Origin: Polytrichum commune
Lineage: Eukaryota; Streptophyta; Polytrichopsida; Polytrichales; Polytrichaceae
Length of the DNA: 64,000 nucleotides
Direction of reading: 5' to 3'
NCBI GenBank assembly: GCA_950295325.1
Contig: OX485807.1
Coordinates: 6,576,501 to 6,640,500, forward strand
Shown here: positions 24,184-36,000 of the stretch, one piece after another
Numbering within the stretch: position 1 is the stretch's first letter
Layout of the letters: each line of letters begins with the position of its first letter
Notes under the pieces: generated by a model
Seen by the model: the letters and a program-made list of their open reading frames with translations, nothing else
Told to the model about the DNA's origin: nothing
Database searches by the model: none
Position numbers and translations under genes: made by a program

Positions 24184-24437
24184 AAAAAGGATGTAGAGTA
24201 GTTCAGTTCAGTTTGGAATTGCCCCACCCATGTGTAAAACGGATTAACTGAACATTGAGGCCAACCTCAGTGCAGTGAATGTCTTGCAAAACATAGGAAG
24301 TTTGCAGTGGATAAGTTGACCCGAAATGTGGCGAAATGAGAATAAGACAAGAGAGAAAATTAGCCCGAGAAACAAAAGGGAGAGTGGTTTTGCCATGCTA
24401 TTGTTTTTCCCCTCCTCCTTTGAACGCAACCAGATTA

Positions 24438-25167
24438 GGGCTCGGGGAGAACTGGCGGTTAGTTACAGATCATCTGGTTGAGTTTAGGAATGAACCGGTT
24501 GGAGTCGAAACTTCAAGAGAATTACCGATTATTTTAGAGAAATCTAAAGAATTTATCCTAAACCTTCATCACACATCGAATTCAATAGATGAGATGTAAA
24601 ACAATCCAAACCAACTTCCTTGTGCAAGCCATAAATATTCCCGCCCAATGCTTGGAGTTGTTAATGTGCCGATGACAACATTTACATGTTAATTTTGCAC
24701 ATGCTTTCAGGGTGCAGGTTGAAGTCGGACTGAAAAGCGAGTCTGTGGGTGGGGCATATGCCTCCTACCCAAACTACACTCTGACGAAACTCTGATTTGT
24801 GCTTAAACTTTTGCACTTCAACTTCACCATGGGTGGTGATGCTCGTGATTCTCCCGAAGTCTCCAACTTCAACCAGTGATTTCTCAAACTCATAGCAGGG
24901 CCACACCAAAAACCCCAGCAACTCCAGTCACCAAAAACATCAACCCTACGTATTCTCCGGAAATACATGGCTGGGATTTCAGTTGGCTGGAGCTACTAGA
25001 GTGGCTGGAAGAAGGGGGGTAGCCTGCAACCAGCAGCCCCAGCCAACTGAAATCCCAACCCTGTATTTCCGGAGAATACGTAGGGCTGATGTTTTGGCTA
25101 GGCTGCCCGGTGTGGCCCTGGTGTCAACCGGTTCATGTGTACCTAACAGCCGGTCCTTCCCGGACAT
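24438..25167. mobile_element. AACCGGTT-family fold-back copy with a nested hairpin
   Basis: The left arm starts CTCGGGGAGAACTGGCGG (24438). The right arm resumes at about 24858 (AACTTCAACCAGTGATTTC) and ends at CAGCCGGTCCTTCCCGGAC. The right arm is split by the 231-bp element at 24893-25123. Confidence 0.6.
24893..25123. mobile_element. 231-bp inverted-repeat element nested in an AACCGGTT repeat
   Basis: The ends TAGCAGGGCCACACC and GGTGTGGCCCTGGTG are inverted, and an inner palindrome of about 47 bp (CTACGTATTCTCCGGAAATA and its mirror) faces it across about 45 bp. Comparison with intact family copies, where the sequence runs AACTCAACCGG, shows a 3-bp TCA duplication. A TNA-type 3-bp duplication suggests PIF/Harbinger, though the CAGGG-like end would also fit hAT. 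Confidence 0.7.
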
Positions 25168-27120
25168 AGCTTCTATGCATGCGACACTAAATACGACCAT
25201 GAATGGTGTGTTGGGAGTGGCAATTCACCTTTTGCTTTCGGTTGGTTTGTCTTGGGGTTATGAGGTTACGAGGGCGGCTATTCAATTGGTTGGGCTCTAG
25301 CCAGCTAACTGTGCCTTTCTGTCTGAAGCCACATATCTCCTTTTTCCCACCCCCATTGGAAGGAAGGAGAGTGGCGGGCGAGGGGCCGTTCAGTAGCTAG
25401 GGCTCCTTTGTTGTTGTCGTTGTTGGGGGTCTTGTCAGTTGGTTAGCTAGCTTTTCTAGGCTGGGAGGCACTGGGTTTCTAGGTCACTACTCTAGTGTAC
25501 ACTATGGCAACCTGGCAAGTGCGTCCTCCTGGCCACTTTCCGGTTTTGCTGACGTGGAAGTTAGTTGCTTTCAGACAGATGTCGTCATCTCATTTGCCCG
25601 GTCACAATGCAATGATGCTTGCAATTTGTGTGTGGACCTGGACCTCATAAGCTTTACCTCAGAACGAAAGGTGGACAAACGGAGAACGGTGAAAATGAGC
25701 CAATTCGGCCAGCAAGAGTGGCTTCAAACTTGTGCATTATTTTTCAGAGATGGAGTAGAGGAAATGATGTGGAATGCAAGTTGTTTCGTAATTTGATTTC
25801 TTATACATTATTAGTTATGTTTTTTCAAAGTGGCAAGTAAGTCGAATTCCTGGCTTGTACAGTACAATTTCCTTAATTTGAGCATTGGAAAATCCTACTT
25901 TTGCATATAGTTGCACACAAAATGGTTCAATGGCACCCAAGAGTGATCCCAAGTGGTGTGGAATAGGACCTATTTGGCCAATCACGGCATCCTTTTTGGG
26001 CCATCACTTTTATAACTAGTCATTTTGGGTCCACATTGTTCTATTCCTAGTCTAGTGCACTAGTAGGGGTCATTTGATATTTTCTGTTTTTCTACCTTAT
26101 GTAGGTGTTATTCAATTCAATTATCATGTTCTCCAACTTCTACCAATCAAATTTATACAATGAAGCTTTTGTTGCAAATAGCAAATCTATAATGAGTGCC
26201 CCCAAATTTTGTTATTGAGTGTAATAAAGATGATAAAACTTTGAGCACGTAGTGCAATCTCTTCTAAAGACACACCTTGTTATGTTTTGCTCCTAGCAGT
26301 GTTTGGGACAAATTTTGGACAAAATTAGTTGAGATCCTAGTGTTTCCAAGGTAGAGGACGCTAAAACCAACACCCCACCCAAAAGCAACACTTATAAACG
26401 CCTCTTGATTGCCAACACTTTACTACCTTGAACCATTCCCCATTGAAAAGGAGTGCATCGGCCCACATAGTGACAGGTTTATGTCTCATTAGTGGCGGCA
26501 TCTCATACCGACCTCTACTACCTCCATCAGGGGTAGGTAATGGGCTCCACTTTATCTTGGGTTAGTGTAAGGTGGGTTTAGGGTGGCTTGTCGGTGCCTA
26601 TTCTAGCCATTCTAGTCACCGCGGAGGGGGGGGGGGTCTAGCCATTTTATTTAAAAAGCCAAGGATGTAGGCCCTTAAAGCACAAAGGGGGTCGGTTCTA
26701 GGCATAAAGTGGGTTGGTATCTGGTATGCAACGGGTTGGTACCCGGGAGGCAAGGTGACAGTTTTGCAACCAAACCGGGTGAGATCATGGAGATGGCCAT
26801 GTGACTCTGTGCACTTGTTTCTAGTTGGGCTTTGATTTGGCTTGGGTCTAGTGCCCAACTATGTTGTGTTGGTTCTAGAGCAATGAAGATGGAGGTCCTC
26901 ATCATATGCAAGATCTTCATACATAATGCCTAGGGATTGGTTTAAGGAAGCTAATGGCTTTGACTTTGAATATTCATCAAATATTCAATTGAGGCTAAAT
27001 ATATTTTATTTATTTCTTTATACCTATGTTTAGACCAAAGGCTAATATGATTTTTTTTAAATCAACCGCATAGCTATATGTATGTGCAATAGCTTAAACT
27101 ATTGATTTAAACAACCTCTA
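25168..27120. other. Gene-free interval
   Basis: No exon or RNA gene supported. A G-tract lies at 26625-26637. Open frames at 25554-25840 have no recognisable domain. Confidence 0.45.
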
Positions 27121-27245
27121 CCTTAAGTCCAACCAGTTACATGTTGATGTCAATTTGTTTTTCTTTATAAATTTAAGTGTAATTTATTCTATCAATGCAT
27201 CGAAAATGATCGAAGATTTGCCTAAAGTCTTGAATTTGGACCACT

Positions 27246-27594
27246 TCGAGTAGAGGCGCCCAAACCGATCACTCAAGAGATTCTATGCCAAATATGGAGA
27301 AATATAAGGATGTGCAAATTTTTCTCATGTAGGAAGATAGAAATAAGGAGGACTACAAAGTTTTCGGTAATTTGATTCCTTAGATTGAAATTATTATGAA
27401 ATTTTGAAGCTAAAAGTTGGTGTGAACATATTACCAATGTCTAGAGTTTGCCACTCATTTTAACCACTCATTCCTTACATTAGCACTCAAAACCATGACA
27501 TATGTCATGGCACCATTGGTTGCGGCTTCATCAAAATTCTAGTAACCTATAGATTGCCAATGGGTCTTGATTGAGAATAAACATCTCTACTATA
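27246..27594. mobile_element. AGTAGAGGCGCC-ended MITE, copy 2
   Basis: Starts AGTAGAGGCGCCCAAACCG and ends CATCTCTACT. It matches copies at 17887 and 63154 and is inserted within an AACCGGTT repeat. Confidence 0.7.
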
Positions 27595-27622
27595 TAGTTC
27601 TCAAACTCAACGGCCCCTCTGT

Positions 27623-27774
27623 AACGCCCCGGGCTAGATGGTATCTTCATTCGGTTGGGCCCCGCCCTTCCCACGCCTCCTTCACTGCCTGGTCTTCCTG
27701 CATGCACTTGCGTGGGAACTCTTCCCCGTTGGGAACCAATGTGACGACAATACCTTGTCATCTAGCCCAAGGCC
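27623..27774. mobile_element. GGGCTAGATG-ended MITE, duplicated target CCTCTGTAAC
   Basis: About 150 bp. The ends CCGGGCTAGATG and CATCTAGCCCAAGG are inverted. Flanks on both sides read CCTCTGTAAC (8-10 bp duplicated). The interior (ACGCCTCCTTCACTGCC, GTTGGGAACCAATGTGAC) matches one arm of the element at 4952-5311. Confidence 0.7.
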
Positions 27775-28769
27775 TCTGTAACTTAGATGTCGGATCTCCT
27801 TGTTTGTAAGTTCCTAGATCTGACCTAACCACACACCGCTCAAATTTAGGTGTCTAACCAATCAAGGCCCGGGTATAACCTTATAAAGCCAAACATAGTT
27901 AATTGCATGATTTGCAACACAGTGAAAGGGTCATGAGCTTGAGTGTGATGAGCGGGGCTCCTATTATGTCCGACTAAAAACAAGGTGAATTTGACATGGC
28001 CATCCTTGGGAAGTATTCATCCGGAATGAGGAACATGAAAATAGGGGAAACCTCGGTGTTCTTTGAGGGAACATGATTAACTTATGTGGCAAGAACATCC
28101 TCCGATTCCTCACCATGTGGCAGGAGAGGGATCCCAATTTAGTTAAGTCCCTTTCTTAGGAATCCAAAGCTGTCTGTAAGGTCCATGTTATGGCCATTTG
28201 CGGAAACCATAGTAGTTGGCAATGTGGGACATGCACCAGGACAGCGCAGCCACCGAAAACACAAACTTGTTTCGGTGGTTAAAAGATTGTAAACTGTTAC
28301 AAAATGTATACAAAACGAGTTGCATAATACGCAAGCAAGGTTGCATAATCCTTGAGAGGTAGAGAGCAAGAGCGAGGGTTCGACTCATTTCTCTGTCAAC
28401 CTCGGTGTCTGTTTAAGGTCTTTGATCATCACCACCTCCTAGGATGATTCGGGGCTGGGGATTCGTGGCACTCGTGTATTTTCATTATTGAGAGTTCATT
28501 CATCTTTGCGGATGAGATGAATCACTTAAGATACTACCTTACGTCGTCGGCTCCTTGTCTCAAGGGTTTTAAAAAAACCAAGTTTTAGTAGTTCTAAATT
28601 ATCCTACTCTAATTCGATACTTAAGGCAATAAATCAAAGGGGGTTAGACATAAAAAGCAATATGCCTCATATAGATGCAAGTGAATGCATCATGCGTTGC
28701 CAACCTATCATTACTAGTCCGGTTATTTTTAAGAAATTAATATGGGCGGATGTTAAATACCCCCTCATG

Positions 28770-29115
28770 AACTTTCGGGGGTGTTAGATTCGGGCTGGGG
28801 CAACCTTCTAAAGAAATTTTTGAACCCGACCAAAAATTGTTGCCCATCCCGCCCAACTTTTAAAAAAATTGCCCTTGCATTCTTGAAGGCCACTTGACTA
28901 CAAATCTCATATTGAGTGCATTTCACCTTCAAGGTATAAAATCCAATATATATGTGCACTTCCAATTAGTAAATAAGCAATTGATTGGGATTTCATTTCG
29001 GAATTGAAACCATCAATGAAGCACATAATTAACTTGGAGGTCAAAAACATTACAAAATCCTCATTAACATTGACTTTATAATTTTGTGACTTATCATTTA
29101 AAATTATCTTTGCCA
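28770..29115. mobile_element. Diverged solo arm of the 21969-23236 fold-back element
   Basis: Matches the outer arm from the TTCGGGC block through CTTGAAGGCC, TTGACTACAAATC and ATATATATGTGCACTTCCA. The GGGCGGG words have largely decayed. No second arm is present. Confidence 0.75.
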
Positions 29116-29398
29116 TTATAATGATAGATTAGTATAAGTATTCATAAGATAACCAAAATGAAACAATGAAGATAGAATATAAAATATACAAAAAAAAAAC
29201 CAATTTTATTTTAAGGTAATATAATGAGGTATAAATAAATGATATGTTATTTGGAATTAGACTTGTGGGACAACATTATGGATGGGATATACTCAAAAAA
29301 TCATAAGTTTCTGACTATAGCCTATCTGAATTATTGTAATATTTTATCCTCATCACATATTGTATTATCTATAAAATCACATAGTGTATATTAATTTT

Positions 29399-29431
<33 letters not shown>

Positions 29432-30182
29432 TTATTTTTTGAGTTCACCAATTTACCATAAGGTGATATATATTTTTGACATATTACAAATGTTTGAGCA
29501 ATCACATCCGTACAAAATAAGTGAATTATGAACCAAAAAATGTCTATGACAACACATCATAATTCTATGTTGCATACATTGATATTTTGCGATATTTATC
29601 AAAATAACCATGTGGAATTCAAAGCCACATCATGGCCTTGGAAAAAATTCATGGGAGGTTAGAAAATAAGCTTAGAGCATCCAAGGCCACATCATTGCCC
29701 CTTGCCAACTAATTGTAGTTATAAAATAGCTAGTAGTTCACAATAGTACGAGGGAATAAATAGGTCTTGCCAACTTACATGCTTCTTGATGGACTCATCC
29801 GATTTTTGATACCGGATGACTTTACTTGGGTGCCACGAATCCCTAGCCCAATATAAGCTCATTATAACTACACATTAACACATGAGGTGTTGGTGGGTAT
29901 TCTCCAAGAAGACTTAGGGGGAAACCTAAGATCTTCGGCCCATGTAATTCCCACATGGACTAGACAATTGGAGTGGCCCACACTCATCATTTCCACATTG
30001 ATTTTCCACCTACACTAATAAGACTATTTCGTGCATCATTTTATCGTTTTAATTTTTATGAAAGAAAGTGAAAGCCTTCTTCCATTACATTATCATAAAG
30101 TGGGTCTTTTGTATGCAAAGTTTCATGTAAATAAAAGAAAAAAATTAATCCAAAATAAACTTCAGATCATCCAAAAGCAAAA
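29116..30182. other. Gene-free interval upstream of the FRO copy
   Basis: AT-rich sequence with a (TAA)n microsatellite at about 29399-29430. No exon. A possible TATA-like stretch (GATATATATATC) lies at 30297-30308, about 120 bp before the FRO start codon. Confidence 0.4.
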
Positions 30183-30424
30183 GTGAATAGTACTCTTAAG
30201 GTTCTAGCTAGTCAATATTTTACTCTTTCTAATAGTCATATTACTTTTACCAATATTCATTTTACTTTTTCCAATACTTTACTTTTGAATGTTGGGATAT
30301 ATATATCTATTAATGTGTGTGTGTGTATTTTCAAATGTCTTATTAAATTTCCAAGCTCATGCTATCGTTTCACAAAATACTCAAGGTGAAAATATATAGA
30401 AAACGAAGAGATCAGTGAGCCAAG

Positions 30425-32719
30425 ATGGCAGTTGCAATAAATCCAAACATCATGAGAAGGATGATGAAACTTGTTATTTCCACTTTGATGTTCGCAATAT
30501 CCATGTATTTGATAATTTGGTGGTTCTTCACTCCCACAATGCTTAGTTGGACAATCGAAACGTTTGTAACACAACACACACACACACAAATTCGGCGACA
30601 TGGTCGGAATTTACATGTTATATACGTGCCCTATTATAATTCTCGCACTTCTTGGGACATTGCATTTATATCTCACGAAGAAATCTCCGCCATCACTGAA
30701 AGCCAAGAAGAGCAGCAGTGATAAAATTTTCGCTCGAGTTTCTCGCATGTGGAGAATGTTGTGGGCACGGCCAGTGTTTATCAACTGCGTGTTTGGGGTG
30801 ATGGCCGTAGTTGATCTCGTCACAATTATAAGCACATTGGTTTTGGTTTTTTGGCTTTTCTACGCTTGGTACGTGCCCCAAGCAAAAGCCATTGACGCGG
30901 TTTCTAATACCACCGGAGTGGACAAAGTGGTGGCAAAGACAACACAAGCAGGAACGATGTTGGGCCAGGTCTCGGCCGTGCTCATATCGCTCCTTCTGAT
31001 CCCGGTAACAAGAAACTCACCAATTCTACGCATGCTTGGCCTCCCATTCGAGCACGCTCTGAAATACCACAAGTGGGTGGGCTACCTCCTAGTCGCGGTC
31101 ATTTTAGCGCACGGGGGCTCGTTCATCGGAGTGTACACGAAAACATACACATGGTACCGGTTGATCTCCTTTACCACGCCGCCAAACGGATCATCGGGAG
31201 TGGTCGTGGTTCCCGGACTTGTCGCCTTATTCATCGCCATCTACATGGTGGCCACATCGCTGCCGACGATCCGGCGCCATCATTTCAACTTTTTTACTAC
31301 TCTCACCAACTCTACATTGTGTTTTTCGCCGGCTTCGTATACCATGTTGGGATGAGAACGGTCGGGTATACAATGGGCCCCATTTTCCTCTTCTTCCTCG
31401 ACCGGTTCATGCGATTCTGGCAATCAAGGCAATTGATACAAGTGTCCAGGGCACGCGTGTCTTTTGATGGAATAATCGAACTCAAGGTTCCGAGGTCCTC
31501 GACATTAATGTACGACGCCCTGAGCTTCATGTTCTTGAAGGTACCCATCGTCTCCCATCTTGAATGGCACCCGATTAGTATGGCGTCGAGCGCTCGAGAT
31601 TGTGCGGGCGAAATGACCATTCACATCAAGAAAGTCACAGGCACATTCTCCGCGAAAAGCTCATGGACATCCCGTGTTGCTGCACACGTCACGGAGATCG
31701 CGAATACGGCCACTGAGAAAAAATGTCTGTTCTCCATGTCGATCGCCGTGGAGGGTCCGTACAGCGACGAATCCGAGTACTATCTTAACTACAAGACGTT
31801 GGTGCTCATCGCGGGTGGCATCGGAATCACGCCGTTCATGGCCATCATCCAAGACATTCTGCACCGATATCGCATCACAACTCACGAAGAAAGAGTCCAC
31901 CCACCGAAGAACATCGTGTTGATATGGTCGGTTCGGTCCGAAACCGAGCTCGACATCCTCCGTCAAGTTTCACCGAGTTTGATTTTCAGGGACTACGAAT
32001 CGGATGCATGTCGAATCTATGTGAAGGCGTATGTGACGCGGTTCCAAACCAACAAAGCTTATGTGGACGACAACGTTGATAACAACCTTGGAGGGGCGAT
32101 TCATGTGATTCCCGCACCCGGTCTCGACGACAATCTAACCAACACGAGTTGCGTTCGCTCGGGCACAAGAACGGGAGACAACTTGTGGATGTTCTGGATG
32201 ATTTTGATCACAAGTTGTGCGACGGTTGCAACGTTTCAGGGCATAAATCTGGTGCCTCAAAACATTCCGAACTTCCAATGGATCCAAGGCAGCCTCTTGT
32301 TCGTGAGCATGTTTGTGGGCATCGTGGTCGCCGGGAGCGCCGTGCTTTTGTGTTGGACCGCCCATTCCAAAAGCAAGGAGAGAAAAGTGATGGAAAATCA
32401 TGCACATGCGGCGCGGGTTGTGGGCTCATATGAAAATAAGTTTTCTAGTGTTGATGACATAGAGTGGGCTTATCCAACTTTGTATGATATGGCCGAGGGT
32501 TACATGTTTTCTCGCCCCGATTTTTCAAGGGAGTTTGATCAAGTTGTAAAAGATTTTGGACACGAAGATGTTGGTGTTCTAGTTTCCGGCCCGGAGGGCC
32601 TTCAACATGTTGTGGCGAAGGAATGTCAAAGGCGGTCGGGTTTGCAAGCCACTTTGAAAGCCGAAATCTTTAATTATCATTCGGTTAGTTTCTCTCTATC
32701 TCGGGGGGGGGGGGGGTAG
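30425..32719 (+). pseudogene. Ferric-chelate reductase (FRO-like), intronless, two frameshifts
   Basis: FRO proteins are membrane flavocytochromes that pass electrons from NADPH through FAD and two hemes to Fe(III) or Cu(II). Start ATG is 30425. The reading frame moves twice: near 30571-30590 inside a CA repeat, and at the T6 run 30290+1000 (31290-31295). Each is explained by a 1-2 nt length change in simple sequence. Visible motifs are KYHKWVGYLL...AHGG and YYSHQLYIVF...YHVG (paired heme His), WHPIS (FAD, usually HPFT), AGGIGITPF (NADPH), and a C-terminal VSGPEG. Paired helices follow the NADPH half, as in plant FROs. No intron is present over about 2.3 kb, whereas Arabidopsis FRO genes have several, suggesting a retrocopy, though I see no poly-A tail. 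About 758 codons, family-like. A MITE splits the stop codon. It could be functional if the frameshifts are sequencing errors. Confidence 0.85.
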
Positions 32720-33041
32720 TCATTGGTTGGAGTAGCAATACACGTGCGAACAAATGATAGGGTATTTAAAAAACATGAGGGCAAAAAATTATAATTGGAC
32801 TTAAGAGTAATATAGGGTATCAAAAATGACATTGGACATCTTTAAAGTATTATAGGGTATGAAATAATAGGTAATTTGGAATTATAAGTAAGGCAAGCCA
32901 TTTTTCTATTAACCCAAAGTAGAAGTTTACATAATGATAGCATGTGAAAAAAAGAAGAGAATTGAAAGTAATACCCCCCTATAAAATAGTTGTTGTTCGC
33001 ACCTATATCCTTAACTTTTTAACACACTGCCCCCCCCCGAG
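32700..33041. mobile_element. hAT-like MITE inserted in the FRO stop codon, copy 2
   Basis: A 342-bp element starting CTCGGGGG and ending CCCCCGAG, flanked by the perfect 8-bp duplication CTCTCTAT (32692-32699 and 33042-33049). It is an inverse copy of 18577-18899 with an extra 25 bp or so near the right end. Removing the element and one duplication gives codons TTC TCT CTA TAG, ending the protein in ...SFSL as in other FROs (SFSW). With the element present, translation continues SRGGGG and stops at a TAG just inside it. Confidence 0.9.
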
Positions 33042-33049
33042 CTCTCTAT

Positions 33050-36000
33050 AGGAAACCAGCATGCGCCTTTGCAAGTCAAAATGCTATTGTTCTGGCTTTT
33101 GTAATATGGGATGTGAAAATATGCATCCCACATGCATAATTCCTAAGCCAAATTGTCAATACATGCCCTTTTGTATTATTTACACATTTTACACATGAGA
33201 ACTTTTGTCATGGTAGACAACTAATTTGTGTTGAGGTTTATTAGTCGTGCAACCGAACGATGCTAATGCACTTGTTCAAATTCTATGTTTTATTCATTGC
33301 AAACTTCAATAAAATTGATGCATTCGTGAAAAACTAAGTTACATCCACACATACTCTCACACATTCCCATTCCAAATCGAATCCATGGAAACCTATGGTA
33401 TAACCACACAACACTCTCACACAAATCAAATGCACATGACAAATAATTCATATTTTACATTTCACATGCACGAAGGAGTTTGAAAAATGAGTGGTCATCA
33501 ATTTTTTACTCATAAAAGCACTTATGCTCACACTTCCAATTGCCAAATTTACCTTTCACCTATAAAACTAACCCTCGTGTAAATCACAAAGCCAAAAAAA
33601 TCGTGATTTGTTCTTTCATGTCTTCATAAGTTATAAGTCCTAATTCTTTTGTCACCCTCAAGTTGTTGATTTTGGCCAATACGTAGAATTTGTATGGTTT
33701 TCAAAGGCCAAGACCATAGTCTCTTTGAATCCTCTTCGGGGCATTCAAGAATTTCAATCCTCACATACTTATTTAATTATAAATTTAAGATTTCTTGAAG
33801 CAAAGACACTTTCTTATTACTAGACTTTGGCATTTATCTCCTCAAAACTATCAGTTAATTGTATTGGGAGCTTTTCCATATTAGATGTCAAATCTTGAGT
33901 CCCTTGTATCATTTCAATCATAGAATGCATTGGAATTACAACACTACTTGGTTGTGAACTCCTCATATCATGCCTTTAACTTTTTAATCTGCGACGAGGA
34001 ATCACTCCTCTCTCACTGTTATACTTTTGTAAAATCAACGTACTTACATTGTTATGCTTCAAGATACACTAAGTAATGAGATTATACACTTAGACAATAG
34101 TTCACACATATCAATGACTTCACTATAAGTTAATATCATCAAGACGATAATTTGAATTGTAGTTTAATCAGATGCTCTTGATACATGACCAATAAATTGT
34201 CAAAGTCAAGGGATCACTCCTTGATTATGTTTGCATTTACAATACCAACCCAATCCCTTTGGTTTTGTTCCTCAAAATGCGAGTATTTCAGATTCTCTTT
34301 TCACAAACAATAGTTCATACATGCAATGATTTGCTGCTCAATTCACATGCAAAGACAATAGATTTAGTATAGTTATTTCAACATATAATTACACCCTCAC
34401 AACCAAGGAATCCCTCCTCACTGATTTACAAATTCATTCCCAATTAATTTGGCCCAAAAAATTGAGCAAAATTCACTATATTCCAGTACATTCACCTTGG
34501 ATGTAATTCAATTACTTCACACAATAGAGAATTCACTTGGCATGTATGAACTGCATATAAATGCTTAAAGCCACAAGTTGTGGTTGGTACTCAATTTCAA
34601 TTAGACAATAGAAATTCCGGCAGAGTTCCGTTATCACAAAAAATATGTTATGGGCCCCCTTCTCTCTAAATTTCCTATCCTTATATACCCTTGAGAAGGT
34701 CTTAAATAGATATCAAAGAACATGCTCTATCCTATCATGCCATGGTCATTCCTATCACTACTTTCTAATATCCACGAGAGGTCATTGGCGAAAATCATAG
34801 AAACAACGTGTGATAGAAAATAATGTCTAATATATTCATTGTAGATAAATTTTGCAAAAAATGTACATGTAGTGTAGGGGTTTAAAATAATGAAACATGT
34901 TTACATGTACAATATCATCACATATAATAACCTCTTTTATCTAGTCAGTACATGTAAAATAACGTGGAAACAATTACTAGGGGTGGCGGCTCTAGGGTAG
35001 GGTTTGTGCTAGTGGATGAAAAGAGGTCATTTTCTAGATGAAAAATCTTGGATGGATGACTTCATAAGCTGGCTAGCTTGAACGTTACTAATCCAACGTA
35101 CCCAATGTGGAGTCAATGTTCTCTACCTACGTGCCAGAAGGGAAAAATTTAGAGTGTTGTTTGAATTGCAATCTTCTTTCCAATTTTCTTTGGTCATATA
35201 AGTAAAAGAAGGTATTTTAAAATGATTCCATCCAAAAATATAATTACTTATAGGGTGTATTAAAATACAAGACTTAACCTTTATTTTGAAGAATACCATA
35301 CCTTATAATCTTCTCTGCAAGGTAAATAGCCCCCTGATAAATAGGACCTGAGCACATGTGTTTGCATTAATATAAGAGGGAGTGACCTCCCCGAGGTGAT
35401 ATCTAGAGACAATAGCCTTTTCATACTTGATTACAAATTTCTAGTTATTGTGAACCATATTTACACTTGTTTCAAATAAAGCTACGAAAAACCCCCCCAA
35501 AAAATATACCACATGCCTCATTCAATCTACCTCAACCCCCTTAATGCATAGTTAATTCTACGTAAACCACTTAACTATCTAACCCTTTAAAATCCAACAA
35601 TGAGAATTTGTAGATGACAAAAATCCAACATGGTTAGAATTAGAGATTTTGTAAGCTCAACCACATGCCTTGAAATACTTATGTAAATTCACATTTTGGC
35701 ACATGAGCATTGGTGTGTATGAGGGAATTTGGCACTTGAGCATATGGGCCTCATTTTATCTACCTCAACCACCTCACTTCCTTGTTGACTCTACCTCACC
35801 TACCTCATTTCCTAAGCCTTCATAGGTAATCACATGTAAGTGAGCCTGCATCCTGAACAACACCCTAAATACTCGCAAACACTCGAAATACTCGAAGAAA
35901 AAACTTGCAAGTAGCAACAACTAACAACAACAATTTGATAGCAAACACTAGTAGCAACAACAACTTGGTAGAAAGCTCTAGCAACAAGAACTCTTCTCCC

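Larger units (their letters stand above)
27122..27790. mobile_element. AACCGGTT-family copy carrying two nested MITEs
   Basis: The family sequence runs from AGTCCAACCAGTTACATGTT to TTGGACCACTTC, breaks for the AGTAGAGG element, resumes at TTCTCAAACTCAACGG...CTCTGTAAC, breaks again for a second element, then resumes with CCTCTGTAACTTAG. It is an ordered insertion record. Confidence 0.65.
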
